NCBI RefSeq assembly: GCF_030269445.1
Contig: NZ_BSTJ01000005.1
Location: 124,001 to 188,000, forward strand
Direction: 5' to 3'
Origin: Actinoallomurus iriomotensis
Lineage (GTDB): Bacteria > Actinomycetota > Actinomycetes > Streptosporangiales > Streptosporangiaceae
Length of the DNA stretch: 64,000 bases
A program made the translations under genes and the position numbers. The notes under the pieces were generated by a model, which searched no databases, was not told the DNA's origin, and saw nothing but the letters and a program-made list of their open reading frames with translations. Shown here in pieces: positions 34,793 through 43,148 of the stretch; the stretch's first letter is position 1, and each line of letters starts with the position of its first letter.

Positions 34793-36031
34793 TCAGCCGT
34801 CGATGGCGTGGCGCATGGCGCGGAACTTGGTCTGGGTCTCGGCGAGTTCGGCGGCCGGGTCGGAGCCGGCGACGATGCCGCCGCCGGCGTACAGGCGGGC
34901 CCGGGTGCCCTCGATGTGGGCGCAGCGCAGCGCGATGCCCCATTCGCCGTCGCCGCGGGCGTCGATCCAGCCGACCGGCCCGGCGTAGCGGCCGCGTTCC
35001 ATCAGCTCCAGCTCGCGGATCGTCTCGAGCGCGTCGGTGGTGGGCGTGCCGCCGACGGCGGGGGTGGGGTGCAGCGCGGCGACGACGTCGAGGACGGAGC
35101 GTTCTTCGCTCAGCCGGCCGCGTACGGGCGTGGCCAGGTGGATGAGGTTGGACAGGCGCAGCAGTTCCGGCTCGTCGGGCACGGTGAGCTCGCGGCACAG
35201 CGGGGCGAGGGCGGCGCGGACCATGTCGGCGGCGTAGGAGTGCTCCTCGCGGTCCTTGGCGGAGGCGAACAGGGCCGCGGCGGAGACGTCGTCGGCGGCG
35301 TCGCGGGCGATCGTGCCGGCCAGCACGAGCGACTCGACCTGCCCGCCCACGCGGCGTACGAGGAGTTCGGGGGTGGCGCCGACGAGGCCGGCGCAGGCGA
35401 AGGTGTAGCAGGAGGGGAAGCGGTCGGCGAGGCGCCGCAGCAGGACGCGCGTGTCGATGGGGGAGTCGGCGGTCGCGAGCAGGTCGCGGGCGAGCACCAC
35501 CTTCGACAGGTGCCCGGCGCGGATCCGCTCGACGGCGGCGGCCACGGCGCGCATGTGGCGGGAGGCGTCGACCGCGCCGTCGGCCCAGCGGACGCCGGTG
35601 GGGGGTACGGGCGGGCGCAGCAGCGCCAGCGGCTCGGGGTTGCCGCCGATCGTGGTGTACCAGGCGTGGCCGTCGCGGCGGCCGAGGACGACGCGCGGGA
35701 CGATGAGCACCGAGTCGCCGGACTTGGGATCGAAGGAGAAGCTGCCGAACGCGACCGGGCCCGACCCCGGGACGCCGAGCGGGTCCTCGACCGACGCGGC
35801 GGCGAACACGGAGGCGAGCCATTCGCGGGCGCGCGTGAAGCGGTCCTCGCCGCCCGGCAGGACGAGCCGCGCGGCCTCACCCCAGCCGACGATGCCTTCG
35901 CCGTGCCGGATCCAGGCGAGCGCCTCGGAGTGCGGCAGGCGTGCCACCAGGTCTTCGTGCGCTGAGACGTCGCCGGACACGACGGTGGTCCGGACGGCGA
36001 GCCGGTCGGGGATTCCCACAGCGACGTTCAC
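34793..36031 (-). CDS. menF: Isochorismate synthase
   Basis: A 412-residue chorismate-utilising enzyme converting chorismate to isochorismate, the substrate of MenD. Family motifs run in order: KVVLARDLLATAD, FACAGLVGATPELLVRR, LAGTIARDA, KDREEHSYAADMVRAAL, LHPTPAVGGTPT, GPVGWIDARGDGEWGIALRC and YAGGGIVAGSDPAAELAETQ. It could also feed a siderophore, but the other menaquinone genes lie 16 kb away and no siderophore gene is present, so menF is preferred over dhbC or entC. The GTG at 36,031 is the predicted transcript start (leaderless). Confidence 0.9.
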   Translation of the reverse strand: MNVAVGIPDRLAVRTTVVSGDVSAHEDLVARLPHSEALAWIRHGEGIVGWGEAARLVLPGGEDRFTRAREWLASVFAAASVEDPLGVPGSGPVAFGSFSFDPKSGDSVLIVPRVVLGRRDGHAWYTTIGGNPEPLALLRPPVPPTGVRWADGAVDASRHMRAVAAAVERIRAGHLSKVVLARDLLATADSPIDTRVLLRRLADRFPSCYTFACAGLVGATPELLVRRVGGQVESLVLAGTIARDAADDVSAAALFASAKDREEHSYAADMVRAALAPLCRELTVPDEPELLRLSNLIHLATPVRGRLSEERSVLDVVAALHPTPAVGGTPTTDALETIRELELMERGRYAGPVGWIDARGDGEWGIALRCAHIEGTRARLYAGGGIVAGSDPAAELAETQTKFRAMRHAIDG

Positions 36032-36039
36032 AGTGAACC

Positions 36040-36067
36040 ACTGTACGGGATTTTTGAACCTGTTCAA
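36040..36067 (-). promoter_or_regulatory. Promoter and palindrome upstream of menF
   Basis: On the reverse strand TTGAAC (36,067-36,062) and TACAGT (36,045-36,040) are 16 bases apart, predicting a start within a few bases of the GTG at 36,031. The -35 is embedded in a perfect 16-bp palindrome, TTTGAACCTGTTCAAA (36,053-36,068), and a second dyad GTTCAC-A-GTGAAC (36,026-36,038) covers the start codon. Both could be regulator sites. Confidence 0.55.
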
Positions 36068-36204
36068 ACAGTGGTGATCCCTGCATCCGGTGAGGTCGCG
36101 GGGACCGGTCCGACCTGCGCCGCCGCGCCTGATGCCGGATCCTGCCATGGCCGGGCGCGGCCATCGCCGACTGCCAGGGACATTCCACCTTGTTCGACGA
36201 ACTC

Positions 36205-36231
36205 TCTAGATATATCGTTAACATGTCTAGA
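36205..36231. promoter_or_regulatory. PadR operator-like inverted repeat
   Basis: TCTAGA occurs at 36,205-36,210 and 36,226-36,231, flanking ATATATCG and TTAACATG, 20 bases before the PadR start codon. Palindromic sites with ATATATCG-like cores are typical of PadR autoregulation. A convincing -35/-10 pair was not identified. Confidence 0.5.
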
Positions 36232-36250
36232 TCATCGCTGGAGGTGCGAC

Positions 36251-36913
36251 ATGGACGACTGGCTGCCGGGGCCGATGGACCCGGCCGTATTCCTCGCCGC
36301 GGGCGGCCCGGGCGACGGCCCGCATCCCCCACCGCCACCGCATCCACCGCATCCACCGCACGGCGCGCCGTTCCCGCCGCCGGCTCCTCCTTTGGGCGCG
36401 CCGCCGATGCCGGATCTGTTCGGACCGGGCGCGCCGCCGCCCGGCGTCGCGCCGAAGGTGCGGAAGGGCGACGTGCGCGCCGCCGCCCTGGCGCTGCTCA
36501 CCGAGGGCCCGCGCAACGGCTACCAGATCATCCAGGAGATCGCCGAGCGCAGCCACGGCCTGTGGCGGCCCAGCCCCGGCTCGGTCTACCCGGCGTTGCA
36601 GCAGCTGGAGGACGAGGGGCTGGTCCGGGCGAAGGAGGAGTCCGGGCGGCGCACGTACCAGCTCACCGACGAGGGCCGTGCGCACGTGGCCGCGCACGAG
36701 GAGGCGCTCACCGAGCCCTGGGCGGCGGTCGCCGAGTCGGTCAGCGAGGAGATGGTCGACCTGCGGACGCTGTTCGTGCGGATGGCCATGGCGCTGCGGC
36801 AGGTCGCGGAGGCCGGCACGCCCGCCCAGCACCAGGAGGCCGGACGGATCCTGACCGACGCGCGCCGGTCGCTGTACCGGCTGCTCGCCGAGGACCTCGG
36901 CGAAGAGGAGTGA
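36251..36913 (+). CDS. PadR family regulator with Pro-rich N-terminal extension
   Basis: A 220-residue regulator. The first 75 residues are a low-complexity Pro/His/Gly-rich arm (PHPPPPPHPPHPPHG). The PadR winged helix follows (AALALLTEGPRNGYQIIQEI, WRPSPGSVYPALQQLEDEGL, GRRTYQLTDEGRAHVAAH), then a C-terminal helix (LRTLFVRMAMALRQVAEAG). The ATG lies behind GGAGGTGCGAC. Its stop overlaps the start of a DrrA-type ABC gene, the usual PadR-exporter unit, but that exporter is destroyed here, leaving the regulator without its target. Confidence 0.88.
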   Translation: MDDWLPGPMDPAVFLAAGGPGDGPHPPPPPHPPHPPHGAPFPPPAPPLGAPPMPDLFGPGAPPPGVAPKVRKGDVRAAALALLTEGPRNGYQIIQEIAERSHGLWRPSPGSVYPALQQLEDEGLVRAKEESGRRTYQLTDEGRAHVAAHEEALTEPWAAVAESVSEEMVDLRTLFVRMAMALRQVAEAGTPAQHQEAGRILTDARRSLYRLLAEDLGEEE

Positions 36914-37915
36914 ACGCGCCCGCGGGGCCGGCCATCGCGGTGGAGGGCCTGGCCAAGCGGTACGGCGGCCTGGAGGCGGTCAAGGGCATCGGGTTCGAGG
37001 TGCGGCCGGGGGGAGGTGTTCGGATTCCTGGGACCCAACGGCGCGGGCAAGACCACGACGATCGGGATGCTGTGCACGCTGGTGCGTCCCAGCGGCGGCG
37101 CCGCGTACGTGGCCGGTCACGACATCGTCGGCGAGCGCGGTGAGGTCCGCCGCGACATCGGGCTGGTCTTCCAGGACCCCACCCTGGACGCGTACCTGAC
37201 CGCCGAGCAGAACCTACCTGCACTCACCGCCGGTCCTGTTCCTGGACGAGCCGACCGTCGGCCTGGACCCCCAGACCCGCGCCGCGATCATCGATCACGG
37301 TGAGATCGTCGTGCTCGACATCCCCGGCGCGCTCAAGGCCGGCGTCGGCAGGGACCGCGTGCAGATCACGACCGGCGACGAGGCGGCGATCGCGGCACTG
37401 CGGGAACGCTTCGGCGTCGAGGCCGGCGTGCACGACGGCGCGGTCACCTTCGCGGTGCCCTCCGGCGAGGCGTTCGTGCCGCGGCTGATCGCCGAAAGTT
37501 CGTCCTGCACCGCGAGCTGCTGCGGTTCCGCTACGACCGCAGCCGCATGATCTCCCAGCTGATCCAGCCGGTGCTGTACCTGCTCGTGCTGGGCACCGGC
37601 CTGGGCTCCATGGTCTCCGGCGGCGGCACGGTGAACCTGAAGACCTTCATCTTCCCCGGCGTCATCGCGATGTCGGTGATGTTCACCGGGATGTTCTCGG
37701 CCTCCTCGATCTTTTGAGACCGGGAGTTCGGGTTCTTGCGGGAGATGGGTGTTCGCCCACATCACCGCGAGCCCCGCGCTGAAGGCCCGGTTCAACCCGG
37801 GAGTCACCTGGTTCGGCTGGCACGTGTCTCCGCTGCCGGAGGTCGGGCTGGTCATCGTGCTCGGCGCGGGCCTGCTCGCCGCCGCGATCGCCCAGTTCCG
37901 CCGGACCGACCAGCC
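36910..37915 (+). pseudogene. DrrAB-type ABC exporter, multiply disrupted
   Basis: Pieces of a daunorubicin-resistance-type ABC exporter occur in order but in shifting frames. DrrA: a start overlapping the PadR stop (AVEGLAKRYGGLEAVKGI), then after an extra G in a G-run at about 37,010 FGFLGPNGAGKTTTIGML (Walker A), VRRDIGLVFQDPTLDAYLT, a deletion, VLFLDEPTVGLDPQTRAAI (Walker B), a deletion, and GEIVVLDIPGALKAG. DrrB: FRYDRSRMISQLIQPVLYLL, KTFIFPGVIAMSVMFTGM, a stop, then HITASPALKARFNPG. The signature motif and most membrane helices are lost. Confidence 0.88.
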
Positions 37916-37925
37916 CCGCCGGCCT

Positions 37926-38513
37926 TCACTCCGCGTACGGCCCCAGCGCGGCGGAGAAGGTCCGTACGGCGTCGAGCAGGTCGCCCGCCGACGGCACGCC
38001 GCCGGGGTCCAGGAGCCACTGGGCGGCCGTGCCCGACAGCAGGGCCTGCAGGTACGCGCCGATCCTCTCGGTCCGGTCCGGGCCGAGCGTCTCCGCGTCG
38101 ACGCCGAACAGCTCGGCCAGGCCCAGGCGGGCCTGCCGGTTCGCGGCGGCGAAGACGCGGCGCAGCTCGGGGGTGCGCTCGATGTGGGCGAGGACCTCGA
38201 ACTGGACCGCCCACAGCGGCCGGGTCTCGGCGAACGCGTCGAGGATGCTCGCCCACGTGGCCTCGAATCGTCCGGCCGGGTCCGCGTCGGCGCTGGCCGC
38301 GGCGGTCATCGCGGCGGCGATCCGGTCGCCCCACTCCTCGATCGCGCCGCGCAGTGCCTCGTGCAGCAGCACGTCCTTGGAACCGAAGTGGTAGCCGATG
38401 GCGGCGAGGCTGACCCCGGACGCCTGCGCGATGTCGCGCGCGGTCGTCCGCGCGTATCCCTTCTCCAGCAGGCAGCGCCGGGCGCCGTCCAGCAGATCCT
38501 CACGATTGCCCAT
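37926..38513 (-). CDS. TetR family transcriptional regulator
   Basis: A 195-residue TetR-type repressor: REDLLDGARRCLLEKGYART, TARDIAQASGVSLAAIGYHF, GSKDVLLHEALRGAIEEWGD, and a C-terminal ligand domain (WAVQFEVLAHIERTPELRRV, LQALLSGTAAQWLLDPGGVP). The ATG at 38,513 is chosen over one 18 bases upstream. It is divergent from a flavin monooxygenase with palindromic and repeated sequence between them, so it most likely represses that gene and responds to its substrate. Confidence 0.92.
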   Translation of the reverse strand: MGNREDLLDGARRCLLEKGYARTTARDIAQASGVSLAAIGYHFGSKDVLLHEALRGAIEEWGDRIAAAMTAAASADADPAGRFEATWASILDAFAETRPLWAVQFEVLAHIERTPELRRVFAAANRQARLGLAELFGVDAETLGPDRTERIGAYLQALLSGTAAQWLLDPGGVPSAGDLLDAVRTFSAALGPYAE

Positions 38514-38536
38514 GCCGCCGACTCTATCCACTGACG

Positions 38537-38580
38537 AGACGAACGTCTAACACGGACGTCTTGCACAATTGTCTAACACG
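38537..38580. promoter_or_regulatory. Operator-like repeats between TetR and monooxygenase
   Basis: A perfect palindrome AGACGAACGTCT (38,537-38,548) overlaps the first of two direct copies of GTCTAACACG (38,545-38,554 and 38,571-38,580), 26 bases apart. These lie 25-70 bases from both divergent start codons and are the likely binding sites of the TetR regulator. Confidence 0.5.
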
Positions 38581-38644
38581 CTTGTACCGTTGGCGTCACC
38601 CGAGGCGAACGGCCTGGGGCAGGACGGTGCGAGGAGCCGTGATC

Positions 38645-39844
38645 ATGAAGAACGCCAACGTGTTGATCTCCGGTGCGGGCGTCGCGGGCGTCACCCTGGC
38701 CTACTGGCTGAGCCGGCACGGCTTCACCCCGACCATCGTGGAGCGCGCCCCCGCCCTGCGCGCGGGCGGCTACAAGGTCGACATCCGGGGCGCGGCGCTC
38801 ACCGTCGCCGAACGCATGGGACTGCTGGAGGAGATCCGCACGCTGCGCACCGGCGTACGGCGCGGCACCGTCGTCGACGCGACCGGCAAGAGCGTGGCGA
38901 GCATGGACGGCGACACCTTCGGCGGCCGGACCCACGGCGACGCCGAGATCCTGCGCGGCGACCTGCACCACCTGCTGTACCGGCGGACCGCCGAGTCGGT
39001 CACCTGCCTCTTCGGCGATTCGATCACCGCCCTGCGCGAGACGCCCGACGGGGTCGAGGTCGACCTGGCGAGCGGGCGAAGCGCCACCTTCGACCTGGTG
39101 ATCGGCGCGGACGGGCTGCACTCGGTGACCCGCGCGCTGGCGTTCGGGCCAGAAGAGCGGTTCGTCCGCGATCTGGGCTACCGCATCTCGATCTGCGACG
39201 TGCCCAACCACCTTCGACTGGATCGCGAGGAGGTCACCTACGTCGGTCCCGGCAAGACGATGCTCGCCTACAGCACCGCGGGGGAGGAGGGCGCCAAGGC
39301 GATGTTCCTGTTCGGCTCGGCGGAACTGGACGGCGAGCCGGACGGCCCCGCGGAACGGCGGCGCGCCCTGGCGTCCGTCTACGCCGGTGAGGGCTGGGAG
39401 GTGCCGCGCTTCGTCGAATCCGCCGTCGCCGCACCCGACCTGTACTACGACTCGATCAGCCAGGTTCACCTGGACCAGTGGTCGGCGGGCCGGGTCGTCC
39501 TGCTCGGCGACGCCGCGCACTGCGCCTCGCCGGCGTCCGGCCAGGGCACCAGCCTGGCCATGGTCGGCGCGTACGTCCTGGCGGGCGAACTGGCCGCGGC
39601 CGGCGGAGACCACCGCGGCGGGTTCGCGGCCTACGAGCGGGAGATGCGGCCGTTCGCCGAGGCGAACCAGCGGCTCGGCCCGGCCAACATCAAGCGGATG
39701 GTGATGCGCACGCGCGGGCAGGTCCGGCTCTCGATGGCGACGCTCGGCCTCCTGGACAAACTGCCGGGCAAAGACCGGATCATGGCCAAGGCCGTCGCGC
39801 CCATCCACCGGGCCGCCACCGCGATCACGCTCAAGACGTACTAG
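38645..39844 (+). CDS. FAD-dependent monooxygenase (PHBH/TetX-like)
   Basis: A 399-residue class A flavoprotein monooxygenase. It has the FAD loop ISGAGVAGVTLAYWLSRHGF, the GxK-type segment AGGYKVDIRGAALT, the DG motif VIGADGLHSVTRALAF and the GD motif VVLLGDAAHCASPASGQGTS. It hydroxylates or inactivates a small aromatic or polyketide-like molecule using NAD(P)H and O2; the substrate is unknown. Divergent from its likely repressor (TetR). It ends three bases before the convergent alcohol dehydrogenase. Confidence 0.9.
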   Translation: MKNANVLISGAGVAGVTLAYWLSRHGFTPTIVERAPALRAGGYKVDIRGAALTVAERMGLLEEIRTLRTGVRRGTVVDATGKSVASMDGDTFGGRTHGDAEILRGDLHHLLYRRTAESVTCLFGDSITALRETPDGVEVDLASGRSATFDLVIGADGLHSVTRALAFGPEERFVRDLGYRISICDVPNHLRLDREEVTYVGPGKTMLAYSTAGEEGAKAMFLFGSAELDGEPDGPAERRRALASVYAGEGWEVPRFVESAVAAPDLYYDSISQVHLDQWSAGRVVLLGDAAHCASPASGQGTSLAMVGAYVLAGELAAAGGDHRGGFAAYEREMRPFAEANQRLGPANIKRMVMRTRGQVRLSMATLGLLDKLPGKDRIMAKAVAPIHRAATAITLKTY

Positions 39845-39847
39845 GGC

Positions 39848-40879
39848 CTAAGGCTCGATCATCGTGACGCCGGTGGGCGAGGTGGTTCCCATGGCCGCCA
39901 GCGCCTGCGGCGTCCCGGCCAGGCCGATCGTGGTGGTGATCAGGCGGTCCGGGCGCAGCGTGCCCGCGGCGACCAGGTCCAGCATCGGCCCGTACGCGTG
40001 GGCGGGCATGCCGTGGCTGCCCAGCACGCTGAGCTCGTAGGCGATGACCCGCTCCATCGGAAGCGCCGCCGGGCCCGCCTGCGGCGGCAACAGGCCCACC
40101 TGGACGTGCCGTCCGCGGCGGCGCAGGCACGCGATCGAGTTCGCGCAGGTCCGCGGGTCGCCGAGCGCGTCCAGGGACACGTGCGCGCCGCCGCCGGTGA
40201 CCTCCGCGATCGCCTCGGGTACGCCGTCCGGGCCCTGGAGGCACGTCCCGGCGCCGAACGCGTGGGCCAGGTCCAGCGCGGCGGGGGAGACGTCGACGGC
40301 GACGACCCGCGCACCGGCCGCGGCCGCGATCATCACCGCGGACAGGCCGACACCGCCGCAGCCGTGCACCGCCACCCACTGTCCCGGCGCGACCCGCCCG
40401 TGCGTGGTGAGCGCACGGTAGGCGGTCGCGAACCGGCAGCCGAGGCCGGCCGCCGCCGCGAAACCGAGCCCCTCGGGCAGGCCGACCAGGTTCACGTCGG
40501 CGTTCTCGATGGCGACGTACTCGGCGAAGGAGCCCCAGTGGGTGAACCCGGGCTGGGTCTGCCGCTCGCACACCTGCTGTTCGCCGGCGGCGCACGCCGG
40601 GCAGCGCCCGCACGCGCACACGAACGGCACCGTCACCCGGTCCCCGGCCCGCCACCCGGTGACCCGCGGCCCGGCCGCCTCGACCACCCCGGCCAACTCG
40701 TGCCCGGGAACGTGGGGGAGCGCGATGGCCGGGTCGTGACCCATCCACCCGTGCCAGTCGCTGCGGCACAGCCCGGTCGCGGCGACCCTGATCACCACCC
40801 CGTCCGGCGACGGCGCGGGATCGGCCACCTCGCGCAGGTCCGGCATCCGCCCGAACTCCTCGAACACCACCGCTCGCAC
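39848..40879 (-). CDS. Zinc-dependent alcohol dehydrogenase family protein
   Basis: A 343-residue medium-chain dehydrogenase. The catalytic zinc ligands are in GLCRSDWHGW and VPGHELAG; the structural zinc is held by the four cysteines of CACGRCPACAAGEQQVC. The NAD(P) loop is VHGCGGVGLSAVMIA. It oxidises a primary or secondary alcohol or reduces an aldehyde; the substrate is unknown. The ATG at 40,879 begins the conserved RAVVFEEFG. It is transcribed alone, after the Lrp-type gene on the same strand. Confidence 0.92.
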   Translation of the reverse strand: MRAVVFEEFGRMPDLREVADPAPSPDGVVIRVAATGLCRSDWHGWMGHDPAIALPHVPGHELAGVVEAAGPRVTGWRAGDRVTVPFVCACGRCPACAAGEQQVCERQTQPGFTHWGSFAEYVAIENADVNLVGLPEGLGFAAAAGLGCRFATAYRALTTHGRVAPGQWVAVHGCGGVGLSAVMIAAAAGARVVAVDVSPAALDLAHAFGAGTCLQGPDGVPEAIAEVTGGGAHVSLDALGDPRTCANSIACLRRRGRHVQVGLLPPQAGPAALPMERVIAYELSVLGSHGMPAHAYGPMLDLVAAGTLRPDRLITTTIGLAGTPQALAAMGTTSPTGVTMIEP

Positions 40880-40916
40880 CCGGTCACCGTACCGCCGGCC
40901 GGGCGCGCGGCGGGCC

Positions 40917-41372
40917 TCAGGTCCGCGAGGTCGCTCGCGGGCCGCGGAAGGGCAGGGTCTGGCGGTAGACGATGTTGGTGGTGGTGCTGCCGAAGTCGGT
41001 CAGCTCGCCGACGATCTTCTCCAGGTGGGTCATGGAGGCCGCGGCGACCTTCAGCGTGTAACAGTCATCGCCGGTGGTGCGCAGGCACTCCAGGATCTCG
41101 GCGCGCTCCTCCAGCAGCCGGTGCAGCGGCTCGTGCCGGTTGCCCGGATACTTCAGGCGGACGACGGCGAGCACCGGGTAGCCGACCTTCTCCAGGTCCA
41201 CCTCGGCTCGGTAGCCGGTGATGACACCGGCGGCCTCCAGTCTCCGGACCCGCTCGGTCGTCGCGGAGGCGCTGAGGCTGACCCGCCGGGCCAGCTCGGT
41301 GAGGGGGACGCGGCCCTCGCGCTGCAGCTCCCCCAGGATCGCCCAGTCCGTCGCGTCAAGATCCTCGGCCAT
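40917..41372 (-). CDS. Lrp/AsnC family transcriptional regulator
   Basis: A 151-residue Lrp-type regulator: DATDWAILGELQREGRVPLT, the helix-turn-helix LARRVSLSASATTERVRRLE, then the RAM effector domain (GYPVLAVVRLKYPG, CLRTTGDDCYTLKVAAASM, EKIVGELTDFGSTTTNIVY). It would sense an amino acid or related metabolite and multimerise. It is divergent from the LLM-oxidoreductase/deaminase operon with 90 bases between starts, so that operon is its likely target. Confidence 0.92.
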   Translation of the reverse strand: MAEDLDATDWAILGELQREGRVPLTELARRVSLSASATTERVRRLEAAGVITGYRAEVDLEKVGYPVLAVVRLKYPGNRHEPLHRLLEERAEILECLRTTGDDCYTLKVAAASMTHLEKIVGELTDFGSTTTNIVYRQTLPFRGPRATSRT

Positions 41373-41462
41373 GTCGTGAATATACCGTCAGATCAACGGC
41401 TGACCGCGGTCAACGCCGGTGATGATCCCTTCCGTCGGCGGTGATCGCCTGGATAGCGTGAA

Positions 41463-42317
41463 ATGGTGAAAATCGGCGTGAACGTCCCGAACTTCGGGCC
41501 CGGTACCGACCCCGGCGTGCTGCGCGACTGGGCGCGCACGGTCGAGGGGCTCGGCTTCGACCTGCTGATGGTCTCCGACCACGTGGTGGTGACGCCCGAC
41601 GTTGCCGAGCAGTACCCGGCACCGTTCTATGAGCCGTTCACCACGCTGTCGTGGCTGGCCGGCGTGACCGAACGGATCCGGCTCGGCACCACCGTGGTCA
41701 TCGTCCCGTACCGGCATCCCCTGCTGCTGGCCCGCATGACCGCGAACCTGAACGACCTCAGCGGCGGCCGTCTCGTCCTGGGCGTGGGCGTCGGCTGGGC
41801 CCGGCAGGAGTTCGCGGCGCTCGGCGTGCCATACGGCGAACGCGGCCGGATCACCGACGAGCACCTGCGCGCGGTACGGGCCGCCTGGGCCGACACGGCC
41901 GACTACCGCGCGGGGTCGATCCCGCTGTGGGTCGGCGGCAACAGCGACGCGGGCATCCGCCGGGCCGTACGCTTCGGCGACGCCTGGCACCCGCTGCGGA
42001 TCACCCTGCCGTGGCTGCGGCAGGCCCGCGAACGCCTCACCGCCACCGCGCGCGACCAGGGACGGCCCGTGCCCGCGCTGACGCCCCGCATCGCCCTGCG
42101 GCTCACCGCCGAACCCCTCACCGGCCCGGACCGGCTCGCCGGCCACGGCACCCTCGAACAGGTCACCGCGGACCTGGACGAACTGCGCCGCCTCGGCGCC
42201 GAGACCGTCGTGCTCGACCCGTTCCACGGCGACCCGGCCGAGACCCGCCGCCCGCAGGAGGCCTGGCGGGCGCTCGCGACCGTCGCCGCCTCCCTCACCA
42301 CCGACCGATCGGAGTGA
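41463..42317 (+). CDS. LLM class oxidoreductase (probably F420-dependent)
   Basis: A 284-residue luciferase-like TIM-barrel oxidoreductase. Typical segments are VKIGVNVPNFGPGTDPGVL, GFDLLMVSDHVVVTPDV, ERIRLGTTVVIVPYRHPLLL, DLSGGRLVLGVGVGWARQEF and PLWVGGNSDAGIRRAVRFGD. In actinomycetes most relatives use coenzyme F420, though FMN cannot be excluded. It is first in an operon with a deaminase two bases downstream, under probable Lrp/AsnC control. Confidence 0.9.
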   Translation: MVKIGVNVPNFGPGTDPGVLRDWARTVEGLGFDLLMVSDHVVVTPDVAEQYPAPFYEPFTTLSWLAGVTERIRLGTTVVIVPYRHPLLLARMTANLNDLSGGRLVLGVGVGWARQEFAALGVPYGERGRITDEHLRAVRAAWADTADYRAGSIPLWVGGNSDAGIRRAVRFGDAWHPLRITLPWLRQARERLTATARDQGRPVPALTPRIALRLTAEPLTGPDRLAGHGTLEQVTADLDELRRLGAETVVLDPFHGDPAETRRPQEAWRALATVAASLTTDRSE

Positions 42318-42319
42318 CC

Positions 42320-42742
42320 ATGCCATCCCACCCTCACGACCTGTTGCGCCGGGCCATCGCCCTGGCCGCCGAGGCGCGCGCGGCCGGCGACCCGCCGTTC
42401 GGGTCGCTGCTGGCCGGCCCGGACGGCGCGGTCCTCGCCGAGGAGCGCAACACGACCGTCACCGGCGCCGACATCAGCGCCCACCCGGAGCTGAAACTGG
42501 CCCGGTGGGCGGCGCGTGAGCTGGACCCCGCGACCGCGGCGGCCACCACGATGTACACCAGCTGCCAGCCGTGCCAGATGTGCACCGGGGCGATCGCACG
42601 CTCCGGCCTGGGCCGCGTGGTGTACGCGCTGTCGGACGAGCAGCTCGCCGGCCTCAAGCCGGGAGGCGGATGGCCCGACGTGCCGCAGGAGGGCCCGGCG
42701 CTGTACGAGGAGGCGCGCGTTCCCGTCGAGGGCTACTACTGA
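42320..42742 (+). CDS. Nucleoside/nucleobase deaminase (CDA fold)
   Basis: A 140-residue zinc deaminase. The zinc-binding motifs are present as H-P-E (AHPELKLARWA) and P-C-x2-C (TSCQPCQMCTGAIARSG), with the N-terminal AGDPPFGSLLAGPDGAVL typical of guanine/cytosine deaminase-like proteins. Pro in place of the more common Ala in the HAE motif is tolerated in this family. It removes an amino group from a free base or related ring; the substrate is not decidable. The start lies two bases after the LLM gene. Confidence 0.88.
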   Translation: MPSHPHDLLRRAIALAAEARAAGDPPFGSLLAGPDGAVLAEERNTTVTGADISAHPELKLARWAARELDPATAAATTMYTSCQPCQMCTGAIARSGLGRVVYALSDEQLAGLKPGGGWPDVPQEGPALYEEARVPVEGYY

Positions 42743-42761
42743 GCCTGCCCGGCTATATACC

Positions 42762-42791
42762 TTGACTGGCATATAGCCAGTTGGGTATGTT
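42762..42791 (+). promoter_or_regulatory. Promoter of the ArsR operon with embedded palindrome
   Basis: TTGACT (42,762-42,767) and TATGTT (42,786-42,791) are 18 bases apart and predict transcription starting at the GTG at 42,798, i.e. a leaderless message. The spacer contains CTGGC-ATATA-GCCAG (42,766-42,780), a perfect dyad suitable for ArsR binding and autorepression. Confidence 0.6.
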
Positions 42792-42797
42792 CCCTGC

Positions 42798-43148
42798 GTG
42801 CCCACACCATTCGATGTGCTAGCCGAGCCGACGCGGCGGCGGATCCTCGACCTGCTGCTGGAACGTCCCCGCCCCGTCGCGGAGCTGACCCAGGCGCTCG
42901 GCCTCACCCAGCCCGGCACCTCCAAGCACCTGCGGGTGCTGCGCGAGGCCGGGCTGGTGCGCGTCCGCGCCGAGGCGCAGCGCCGCTGGTACGAGCTGCG
43001 GCCCGAACCGCTCGCCGAGATCGACGCGTGGCTGCGGCCGTACCGGCGGCTGTGGGAACGCTCGCTGGACGCCCTCGAACGACACCTGGACGCCATGCCC
43101 GACGACGAGCCGGGCGGCGCGTCCGCGCAGACGGGAGACGACTCATGA
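42798..43148 (+). CDS. ArsR family transcriptional regulator
   Basis: A 116-residue ArsR-type winged-helix repressor: FDVLAEPTRRRILDLLLERP, the recognition region LGLTQPGTSKHLRVLREAGL, and RAEAQRRWYELRPEPLAEID. There is no metal-binding cysteine pair, as in the branch that accompanies SRPBCC proteins. It ends WLRPYRRLWERSLDALERH like that branch. The GTG start coincides with the predicted transcript start. Its stop overlaps the start of the SRPBCC gene by four bases. Confidence 0.92.
   Translation: MPTPFDVLAEPTRRRILDLLLERPRPVAELTQALGLTQPGTSKHLRVLREAGLVRVRAEAQRRWYELRPEPLAEIDAWLRPYRRLWERSLDALERHLDAMPDDEPGGASAQTGDDS

Noticed and set aside
33235-36031. menF as part of a siderophore (dhb/ent) cluster
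   Set aside because: No 2,3-dihydroxybenzoate or peptide-synthetase genes are nearby, and menB-E lie on the same side of the window.
38573-39808. A 411-codon reverse-strand frame opposite the flavin monooxygenase
   Set aside because: The monooxygenase has all three FAD motifs on the plus strand; the reverse frame is low-complexity.
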